Of a DNA stretch of 64,000 bases, positions 46,017 through 53,292 are shown piece after piece. A model generated the notes under the pieces. That model was not told the origin of the DNA. It did not search any database and saw only the letters and a program-made list of their open reading frames with translations. The DNA is from Maribrevibacterium harenarium (GTDB lineage: Bacteria > Pseudomonadota > Gammaproteobacteria > Pseudomonadales > Marinomonadaceae). The first letter of the stretch is position 1. The number at the start of each line of letters is the position of its first letter. The stretch spans positions 96,119 through 160,118 of the forward strand of contig NZ_VFRR01000005.1 of NCBI RefSeq assembly GCF_006385675.1. Reading direction: 5' to 3'. Position numbers and translations under genes: made by a program.

Positions 46017-46411
46017 AACGCGCCAGTGCCGGTTGGATAGCTATGCCACTCTTACTCATGGTCGCGATAATGAGTGCGCAATTGAAAGAGTATGGGGCAA
46101 ACCAGATGCAGACGCTTAAATGGCAGTCGGTCATTCACTCCATGTCGACCCCGAACGCTCTGGTACGGCATTGGTTGGCTCATCCAGAGTGGGCGCAGCC
46201 TTCAAGCTGCCCTTCACTATGTATTCCCCATCAAAGTGAGTTTCAGACAGTCTCTTATAACGGAGATAGTTGGCTGATTCATTACCGCAAAAGCTTAGAC
46301 ACAAACGGCAATACACGGTTACGTCTATGTATTATGCAAAATCAAACACTCGCTTACTGTGTTTGGCAGAATGGTAGTTTAGGCTATGGCGTTATTGCTT
46401 TGGCCCCTTGA
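46013..46411 (+). CDS. PilX/GspK-like minor pilin without Glu5
   Basis: A 132-residue protein starting MKRASAG, then a hydrophobic helix WIAMPLLLMVAIMSAQL. If it is cut after the Gly, position +5 is Pro, not Glu. Absence of Glu5 is typical of the pilus-tip subunit (GspK/PilX class). The C-terminal part has three Cys (SCPSLC, RLCIMQ, AYCVWQ). It is the fourth and last gene of the minor-pilin operon. Its 3' end overlaps the convergent PP0621-like gene by 20 bp. The assignment rests on position and N-terminal layout, not on family similarity. Confidence 0.65.
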   Translation: MKRASAGWIAMPLLLMVAIMSAQLKEYGANQMQTLKWQSVIHSMSTPNALVRHWLAHPEWAQPSSCPSLCIPHQSEFQTVSYNGDSWLIHYRKSLDTNGNTRLRLCIMQNQTLAYCVWQNGSLGYGVIALAP

Positions 46412-46625
46412 GGCGATGATCTTCCGAACAAAATGGACGTTGTTGGTGATCATAAGTGGCATGAGAGGCTGGCAAGTGGGTACCACACTGGGCACATTTC
46501 ACCATTTTTTCGCTGCTTTGAATCTTTTCCGCCGATTTGTTCTGAGCGAGGGAGCGTTTTATCTGACGATAAATTAGCCAACCAACAGCGAAAACGACGA
46601 TAAAAAGTAATAAACGGATGATCAT
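46392..46625 (-). CDS. PP0621-family small zinc-ribbon membrane protein
   Basis: A 77-residue protein: one transmembrane helix (LLLFIVVFAVGWLIYRQI), a basic linker and a short metal-binding module MVKCAQCGTHLPASHA ending in CSEDHRLK. This matches the PP0621 family, whose function is unknown. ATG at 46625 is chosen because AAAGGG precedes it. It converges on the minor-pilin operon (20-bp overlap) and is divergent from nadE. Confidence 0.82.
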   Translation of the reverse strand: MIIRLLLFIVVFAVGWLIYRQIKRSLAQNKSAEKIQSSEKMVKCAQCGTHLPASHATYDHQQRPFCSEDHRLKGPKQ

Positions 46626-46695
46626 GCCCTTTACCTTACAATGGGAATTTGGAGACAATACCGCAATCTTTTAAAGTTTGCGAGACAGCAGCGTC

Positions 46696-48333
46696 ATGAG
46701 CTTAAAAATCATTATGGCCCAACTGGATATGTTGGTTGGGGACATTAAGTCGAATACTCAAGCGGTATTGGCAGCGGCGCAAGAGGCGCTGACCCTGCAT
46801 CAGGGCGATGTCATTGTTTTTCCTGAATTGACTCTTACTGGCTACCCACCAGAAGATTTGTTACTGCGCCCGAGCCTAGAACAACGTATCGAAAGTGCCA
46901 TACAAGCACTACTGGCAAGTAACCTAGATATCTACATGGTGGTAGGCTACCCGCGCTTTATTGATGGCAGTTTGTTTAATTGTGCCGGCGTGATCCATCA
47001 GGGTGTTTTGCTTGGCGAGTATGCCAAGCAAAAATTGCCGAATATCCAAGTGTTTGATGATAAGCGTTATTTCGCAGCGGGCACGGAACCTTGCATTGTC
47101 AATATCAAAGGTGTCCAAGCTGGTATTAGTATCTGCGAGGACATTTGGCACCCAGAACCCATTGCGCAGGCGAAAGCGGCCGGTGCTGAGCTGATTCTGA
47201 ATTTGAATGCCTCACCCTTCCATATTGAGAAGATGGGAACCCGTGAGGCCCTTTTACGCCAGCGCGCTACCGAGACTGAGCTCCCCATTGTTTATGTGAA
47301 CTACATGGGGGCTCAAGACGAACTTGTCTACGAAGGTGGCTCCTTTGTGGTGGACGCTCAAGGTAACAAATGTGTTCAAGCCCCTTGGTATGAAAACGGC
47401 TTGTATGGTTGTGAGTTTACCGTGGTAGAGGATCGAGCTCAGCGGGTTGAACCTGTTGTGGCACAAATCGCGCCAGCATTTGGGGTAGAAGCCAGTGTAT
47501 ATCAGGCCATGGTCGTTGGCTTGCGTGGCTATATCGAGAAAAACCGCTTCAAGGGTATAGTGCTTGGGCTGAGCGGTGGTATCGATTCTGCTCTATCCTT
47601 GGCCGTTGCCGTTGATGCCATTGGTGCAGACCGTGTGCAAGCGGTGATGATGCCCTACACCTACACCTCATCCATGAGTGTGGAAGACGCCGCCGAGCAG
47701 GCTAAGCGTATGGGCGTGCAATATAGTGTGTTGCCCATCGAGCCTATGGTATCAGCCTTTATGGCGACCTTGGCCCCCGAATTTGAGGGCTACGGTAAAG
47801 ATACAACGGAGGAAAACCTTCAAGCTCGTACGCGTGGTGTTACCTTGATGGCGATTTCCAATAAGAAAGGCTATATGGTACTCACTACTGGTAATAAGAG
47901 CGAAATGGCGGTTGGTTATGCCACCCTTTATGGCGATATGGTCGGTGGATATTCGGTACTGAAAGACGTATTTAAAACACTCGTGTTCCGCCTGGCTCGT
48001 TATCGCAACGAGCTAGGTTATGTGATCCCAGAGAGAGTGATTACGCGACCACCGAGTGCCGAGTTGGCGCCAGATCAAAAAGACGAAGATTCCTTGCCGG
48101 ATTACGATACGCTCGATGCGATCTTGCACCTTTATATCGAGCAGGATCAGAGTGCTCAAGCTATCCTGGCAACGGGAGAGTTTGATCAAGAGACGGTGTA
48201 TCGGGTGCTACGGTTAGTTGATCTAAATGAATACAAACGTCGTCAAGCGCCGGTAGGTGTGCGCGTGACCGAGCGTGGTTTTGGGCGAGATCGTCGTTAC
48301 CCGATTACCAATGGTTGGCATATCGGAGAGTAG
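46696..48333 (+). CDS. nadE: Glutamine-dependent NAD+ synthetase
   Basis: A 545-residue two-domain enzyme that amidates nicotinic acid adenine dinucleotide. N-terminal nitrilase-like glutaminase domain: Glu in VFPELTLTGYPPEDLL, Lys in YAKQKLPN and Cys in ISICEDIWHP. C-terminal synthetase: P-loop LGLSGGIDSALSL and NKSEMAVGYATLYGDM. Start at the ATG at 46696 (MSLKIIMAQLDML), with GAGAC upstream; the TTG at 46678 is not needed. A strong terminator follows. Confidence 0.96.
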   Translation: MSLKIIMAQLDMLVGDIKSNTQAVLAAAQEALTLHQGDVIVFPELTLTGYPPEDLLLRPSLEQRIESAIQALLASNLDIYMVVGYPRFIDGSLFNCAGVIHQGVLLGEYAKQKLPNIQVFDDKRYFAAGTEPCIVNIKGVQAGISICEDIWHPEPIAQAKAAGAELILNLNASPFHIEKMGTREALLRQRATETELPIVYVNYMGAQDELVYEGGSFVVDAQGNKCVQAPWYENGLYGCEFTVVEDRAQRVEPVVAQIAPAFGVEASVYQAMVVGLRGYIEKNRFKGIVLGLSGGIDSALSLAVAVDAIGADRVQAVMMPYTYTSSMSVEDAAEQAKRMGVQYSVLPIEPMVSAFMATLAPEFEGYGKDTTEENLQARTRGVTLMAISNKKGYMVLTTGNKSEMAVGYATLYGDMVGGYSVLKDVFKTLVFRLARYRNELGYVIPERVITRPPSAELAPDQKDEDSLPDYDTLDAILHLYIEQDQSAQAILATGEFDQETVYRVLRLVDLNEYKRRQAPVGVRVTERGFGRDRRYPITNGWHIGE

Positions 48334-48361
48334 GGCGGCGCTGGTATTTGCCCCTTTCAAC

Positions 48362-48395
48362 AAACGCCCCGCTGTGAACGGGGCGTTTTGTTTTT
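48362..48395. terminator. Rho-independent terminator after nadE
   Basis: Stem AAACGCCCCG / CGGGGCGTTT (10 bp, perfect) with a 7-nt loop, followed on the plus strand by TGTTTTT. Suitable for nadE and, with the A-rich left side, perhaps also the convergent dapA. Confidence 0.88.
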
Positions 48396-48414
48396 AGGGG
48401 GTATTTCGATTGAA

Positions 48415-49287
48415 TTAAATCAATTCCAAGTTCTGCATGGCTAAACGAATAGCGGCCCTGTTTTCGTCTAGTAATGGCACCATTGGTAGACGGCAGTCCT
48501 CGCTACACATGCCGAGCAGGCTCAGGGCGTATTTGGCTCCCGCAGGGTTTGGCTCCAAGAACAAGGCGCTGTGAAGGGCGAAAAGTTTGTCTTGTAGAGC
48601 TGCCGCAGCTTGGTAATCTCCTTCGATGCATAAACGCTGAAGTTGTGCGACTTGTTTTGGTGCCACATTACTGGTCACTGAGATACAGCCGACACCGCCA
48701 CCAACGTTGTAAGCTACGCTAGTTACGTCATCGCCACTTAAGAAGCTAAAGGGTTTGCTAATCAAGGCCCGTTCGCGAATTGGGCGCGTTAAATCCCCGG
48801 TGGCATCCTTTACGCCGACAACTCTTGGTAGTTCTGCCACTTTCGCCAGAGTCGCCACATCAAGACCGACCACCGCACGGGGAGGAATGTTGTAAACAAT
48901 AATTGGCAGCTCAGTATGGTCATGGACGTAGCGAAAATGCTCATACAAACCACGTTGATTAGGTTTGTTGTAGTAGCCCGCCACGTGTAGAGCCGCATCT
49001 GCACCGGCTTCTTTGGCAAAACGCGAATATTCCACCGCCTCAATTGGATTATTCGAGCCAGCCCCAGCGATCACCGGAACACGACCATTTACTTCTTCGA
49101 CGGTAATTTCAATAACACGTTTGTGTTCAGCTTCACTTAAAGTGGGGGTTTCGCCCGTAGTACCGACAGGTACTAAGCCATCAATGCCTTGTTCTATTTG
49201 CCAACGTACATGACGACGTAAAGCATCTTCATCCAACGCACCGTTGCGAAAGGGGGTAACTAAAGCGGTAATTGCACCTTGGAACAT
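48415..49287 (-). CDS. dapA: 4-hydroxy-tetrahydrodipicolinate synthase
   Basis: A 290-residue aldolase-class enzyme that commits aspartate semialdehyde to the lysine/diaminopimelate pathway. Motifs: VPVGTTGETPTLSE (pyruvate site), VYNIPPRAVVG with the catalytic Tyr and Arg, Schiff-base Lys in RVVGVKDATGD, and GGGVGCISVTSN. ATG 49287, preceded by GAGGAAA. Upstream, the transcript contains a 32-codon lysine-rich ORF and a stable hairpin, so lysine-dependent control of this gene by attenuation is a possibility. Confidence 0.96.
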   Translation of the reverse strand: MFQGAITALVTPFRNGALDEDALRRHVRWQIEQGIDGLVPVGTTGETPTLSEAEHKRVIEITVEEVNGRVPVIAGAGSNNPIEAVEYSRFAKEAGADAALHVAGYYNKPNQRGLYEHFRYVHDHTELPIIVYNIPPRAVVGLDVATLAKVAELPRVVGVKDATGDLTRPIRERALISKPFSFLSGDDVTSVAYNVGGGVGCISVTSNVAPKQVAQLQRLCIEGDYQAAAALQDKLFALHSALFLEPNPAGAKYALSLLGMCSEDCRLPMVPLLDENRAAIRLAMQNLELI

Positions 49288-49313
49288 ACTGTTTCCTCAT
49301 TTTTTAAATGGTC

Positions 49314-49355
49314 GCAGCATGTTTTTCTGAAGGGGCCCGTCAGCAAACATGCTGC
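49314..49355 (-). promoter_or_regulatory. Strong hairpin in the dapA leader
   Basis: Perfect 11-bp arms GCAGCATGTTT (49314-49324) and AAACATGCTGC (49345-49355) with a 20-nt loop that has a further 4-bp helix, CTGA/TCAG. It lies between the lysine-rich ORF and the dapA start. No U run follows, so it is not a standard terminator. The sequence GCAGCATGT on the minus strand recurs upstream of the small ORF (49489-49497), allowing a competing pairing with the 3' arm. Confidence 0.6.
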
Positions 49356-49368
49356 CGGGGAAGTTAAT

Positions 49369-49467
49369 TTACGCCATCCACACGCCAGCACCGCAAGGTT
49401 TCTTAACCTTACGCTTGTACTGTTTCTTGACTAGGCTTAGAGCGCTGATAAGTAGCATTTTAGTCAT
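49369..49467 (-). CDS. Lysine-rich small ORF, candidate dapA leader peptide
   Basis: A 32-codon ORF on the dapA strand, ending 81 bp before dapA. It encodes MTKMLLISALSLVKKQ, then YKRKVKKPCGAGVWMA: seven lysines, six of them in an 11-residue stretch encoded by 49399-49428. A second ATG lies three codons in, at 49458. No clear Shine-Dalgarno sequence precedes either, which lowers confidence; a TTGACT at 49514-49519 (minus) could be the -35 element of the promoter. Lysine codons concentrated just before a stable hairpin in front of a lysine-biosynthesis gene fit an attenuation leader. A short cationic protein is the alternative. Confidence 0.45.
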   Translation of the reverse strand: MTKMLLISALSLVKKQYKRKVKKPCGAGVWMA

Positions 49468-49657
49468 CGTGGGAAATTAACGTTAACCACATGCTGCAGG
49501 CTTTTTTCGTCTTAGTCAATAGAAATGTTGCCGTCGTCAGCTTTACTGCTTGTCTTACATAGCTATTTGTAACTTTATGTTTTACGATGTTGGCCGATTT
49601 AGTCACTAGTACGAGAGATCCACTTATCTGGCTAACGCACCGCATGATGGAGTAAGC

Positions 49658-52260
49658 ATGAACAAACAACTGCAGTTACTAGTTCAGTCATACTTTGCAG
49701 GGCAGAATAATGACCCGAACCTAACTGCATTTTTGTTAGATGTGGATGACTTGTTCGCAGATATGGAAGCGCGTGTAGCGCTGTTGGAGCGCTCGGTAGA
49801 TTTGGCCTCGGATGCAATTAGTGAGCGTACCGAGTCGGTCAGTAACCAAGCAGAATTATTCGACGCGATTTTCAACAGCTCTCCTGATGCTTTGCTACTG
49901 ATTGATTTCGACCGTGACGCCATATTATTCAACCCTGCATTTGGTCTCCTGTGGGAATGGCAAGCAGAGACCGGTGGCGAGATTTCTCATCAAGAGTTCT
50001 TTCAGCGTTTACCAGAATTTTTAGACAACGCTGAGAATTTCATCGAGTTTCTCAAGCGCAGTTTGGTCAATACCGACGAGTTTGCCGGGGAGTTATTACT
50101 CAAGGATGGCCGCTGGTTGCACTACGATGTGGTGCCGCGACTGGAGTCTGGACGTTTGGTTGGTCGCTTATGGACTTTCAAAGACATTACCGAGCAAAAA
50201 CAAGCTGAAAAAGCGTTAAGTATTTATCAGCATGATCTGCGTTTAGCCCATGAGTTAGCTCATATGGGGCCTTGGTCACTAGACATAAATAGTGGGCAGG
50301 TGTTGTTGTCAGAGGAACTCATCGAACTATTTCAGCTACCCAAAAATAAGCAAAGTTGGCCGTTAAGGGCCTATTTGGCTTGTATTCCTGAGCGCGACCG
50401 AAGCCGTGTCGAGAAGAATATTAATCGAAGCATCCAATTTGCCCAAAGTCTGAATGTAGAGCATCCGTTGCGTCTTTCTGGTAACGAATACTACGTATTA
50501 CTGCGTGGTGGTTTGCAAATAGGCGCTGGAGACGAGCCAGACCGACTGTTGGGAGTACTACAGGATATCTCTGATATTCGCGCTTCAGAGCACCGCATGC
50601 GTGTCTCTTCCCAGTTCTTTCGTTCTTCGATGCAAGGCAATATCTTGATGGACCGGCGCCGCCACATTCTGGAATTTAATGAGGTTGTGTGTCGCATCTT
50701 CCAACTCAGTCAAGATGAATTTATTGAGCGCATTGACGAGAGGTTGTACTCTGCTTGGACGAACGATATGTCCATCAACGATATTTGGCGCTACGTGGTA
50801 GAGCATGATCGTTGGGCGGGAGAAGTCTTTTTTTCCGCCCCAGAGCTAGCCGGGCGAACCTTGTGGTTATCCCTTGAAGCAGTACGTGACGATACCGGCA
50901 AGATAGCCAACTTTATTGCTATTTTTAACGATATTACTGAATCCAAACGAGCCCAAGAACAACTCCATCAAATGGCCTATTTTGATTCCCAAACTGGCCT
51001 GCCGAACCGGTTTCAGTGCGAGCAATTTCTCTCGCAAAACTCACGTCACCAACGATCAAGCGTCATCCACTTGTGTTGATGTACATGGACTTGGATCGGT
51101 TTAAATACGTTAACGATTCCTTGGGTCACCATGCGGGTGACAATTTACTGTTCTTGGTGGGGCAGCGCCTGAGGGAAGTTGTCCCCCATGCGGGCATGAT
51201 AGCGCGCCAAGGAGGAGATGAGTTTATCGTTCTGTTATCCGGTAAAGATGATGTTCTGCAAGTAGAAGCTATCGCCCAACGCCTAGTGGATGCTTTGTCC
51301 CAGTCATTTACCGTTTTTGATAAGCAGATTTACGTCGGAGCCTCCATCGGTATTGTGCGTTTGCCAGAAGATGCTCAGGATATGGTCAGTGCCATGCGTT
51401 ATGCGGATATCTGTCTATATCGTGCCAAAAAAAGTGGGAAAGGCTGTTATCGACTTTGGGATCGAAGCTACCTGCAGGATTCCACGCCGGAGCGAATACA
51501 AATCGAATCCGAGCTACGGGAAGGTATTGAACGTGGCGAGCTGATCTTGCACTATCAACCTAAAGTGAATGCAGTGGCTGGCGAGCTACATAGCTTAGAA
51601 GCGCTAGTCCGTTGGCAGCACCCAAGGTTGGGGTTGATTTACCCCGACAGTTTTATCGGGATTGCTGAAGAGTCCAATTTGATTGTTGAGCTTGATCGTT
51701 GGGTAATAGCCGCAGTGGCAGAACAACAATTAGCTTGGCGCAAACAAGGGTTAGTTATTGTCCCTGTTTCCCTGAATGTTTCCGCATCCCATATCACCCG
51801 AGCTGACTTAGTCTTACTGTTCGCGCAAATTCTGAATGAGCATCCTGAGCTCGCCAATTACATCGAGGTGGAGTTAACGGAAACCGCGATTATGGCCGAT
51901 CCCGACCAGGCGACTATTTCTCTTAACCACTTACTTCATCTGGGGGTCAAGTCTTCTGTAGACGACTTTGGCTCCGGGTACACTTCCCTTGGATACCTGA
52001 AGAAGCTGAACGCCAATACTTTAAAGATAGATCGAACCTTTATAGATGACATTACCGAGGATGGTTACGATCGCGATGTCGCGAAAGCCATTATTGCTTT
52101 AGCAAATAGTTTATCTATGGAAGTCGTTGCGGAAGGTGTGGAAACGAAAGCTCAGTGGGATCTACTTGCTTCATTCGGTTGCCAGTATCTACAAGGGTAC
52201 TATTTCTCGAAACCCAAACCTGCTGAAGAAATTGCTAGATTATTGGCCTCACAAAAGTAA
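49658..52260 (+). pseudogene. PAS-GGDEF-EAL cyclic-di-GMP protein, split by a one-base frameshift
   Basis: Frame one (49658-51079) encodes three PAS-like domains and the start of a GGDEF domain (FDSQTGLPNRF), then stops. Frame two (from before 51016 to 52260) continues with LMYMDLDRFKYVND, the intact active motif RQGGDEFIVLL, and a full EAL domain (SLEALVRW, DDFGSGYTSLGYLKKL). Adding one A to the AAAA run at 51036-51039 joins the two halves at exactly the right GGDEF spacing (QFLSQKLTSPTIKRHPLVLM). The gene is therefore either inactivated, phase-variable or mis-sequenced. The EAL half could be expressed alone from the GTG at 51016. No ribosomal slippage heptamer is present. Confidence 0.85.
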
Positions 52261-52280
52261 CTTCTTTTTAAAAAGAGGGT

Positions 52281-52313
52281 GACTGATGTTGGTTTCCCCA
52301 ACATCAGTCTTTT
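52281..52313. terminator. Bidirectional terminator between GGDEF/EAL and DHH genes
   Basis: Perfect 12-bp stem GACTGATGTTGG / CCAACATCAGTC with a 5-nt loop, followed by TTTT on the plus strand and by a T-rich tract a few bases later on the minus strand. Confidence 0.88.
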
Positions 52314-52318
52314 GATGG

Positions 52319-53251
52319 TTAGCCATCGGCATTAATTGTTGCGATTAGCGCTTGCAGTGTCTCATCGGCTACATCATTAGCGACCTGACAGGTGCCGGCA
52401 TTTAGATGACCGCCACCACCGTATTTCAGGCAAAGCTCACCCACATTGGTATTCGAGGATCGATTTAAGATTGACTTGCCAATAGCGAATACGGTGTTTT
52501 GTTGTTTCAGTCCCCACATTTTATGGATCGAAATATTGCAATCAGGGAACATGGCATAGATAACAAATCGGTTAGTGGTGTAGATGGTTTCTTCGTTCAG
52601 AAGATCGAGTACAACCAGATTGTCGTATACTGTGGCGCAGCGTTGGATCTGTTCCTTGGCTTTAGCATCGTGTTCAAAGTACAGGTCAGTACGTTCCTTG
52701 ACGTCCTCTAACTGTAGGATTTCGTCGATCGTGTGATTTTTACAGTAATCGATCAGTTGCATCATCAACTGATAGTTAGAGATGCGAAAATCTCGGAAGC
52801 GCCCCAAACCAGTACGCGCATCCATGATGAAGTTTAATAGAACCCAACCCGTTGGATTGAGTACTTCATCTTCAGAGAATTGAGCAGAGTCGCCTTTATC
52901 TACCGCTTCCATCATCTCCGTTGAAATATTAGGGAAACGCTCTGCGCCACCGTAGTAATCGTATACAACCCGCGCCGCAGAGGGAGCGTTAGGATCGATA
53001 ATATGATTTTCGATATCCCCACTGTTGCGGACCGTTTCGCTCAAGTGGTGGTCGAAGGCTAAATGGCAGCCCGCCACATAGGGTAAGTTCGTCGTAATAT
53101 CGTTAGGACCAATTTCCACCTTGCCATCCTGCATGTCTTTAGGATGTACAAATAAAATGTCATTGATAATACCGAGATCTTTCAGTAATACAGCACAGAC
53201 CAAGCCGTCGAAATCACTGCGGGTTACCAATCTATAAGTTGTCTCTGTCAT
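52319..53251 (-). CDS. DHH-family phosphoesterase
   Basis: A 310-residue DHH/DHHA1 protein. The Mn-binding motifs are RSDFDGLVCAVLL and LAFDHHLSE (the DHH triad); the C-terminal DHHA1 motif is GGGGHLNAGTC. Relatives include exopolyphosphatase-like, nanoRNase and c-di-AMP phosphodiesterase enzymes; substrate is not clear from sequence. Start at the ATG at 53251 with GGA upstream; an earlier GTG is possible. It lies 41 bp downstream of the cNMP/SGNH gene on the same strand and may be co-transcribed. Confidence 0.82.
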   Translation of the reverse strand: MTETTYRLVTRSDFDGLVCAVLLKDLGIINDILFVHPKDMQDGKVEIGPNDITTNLPYVAGCHLAFDHHLSETVRNSGDIENHIIDPNAPSAARVVYDYYGGAERFPNISTEMMEAVDKGDSAQFSEDEVLNPTGWVLLNFIMDARTGLGRFRDFRISNYQLMMQLIDYCKNHTIDEILQLEDVKERTDLYFEHDAKAKEQIQRCATVYDNLVVLDLLNEETIYTTNRFVIYAMFPDCNISIHKMWGLKQQNTVFAIGKSILNRSSNTNVGELCLKYGGGGHLNAGTCQVANDVADETLQALIATINADG

Positions 53252-53292
53252 AGGAAATTCCATAGCTTCGTGGGGCACTCATATGTATCCCG

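Noticed and set aside
49288..49500. Lysine riboswitch upstream of dapA
   Set aside because: The region is too short and shows none of the L-box core elements I would expect; the coding pattern of lysine codons is the clearer signal.
51016..51079. Programmed -1 ribosomal frameshift in the GGDEF/EAL gene
   Set aside because: The overlap region has CAA AAC in frame but no X XXY YYZ slippery heptamer and no obvious downstream pseudoknot; a missing A explains the break more simply.
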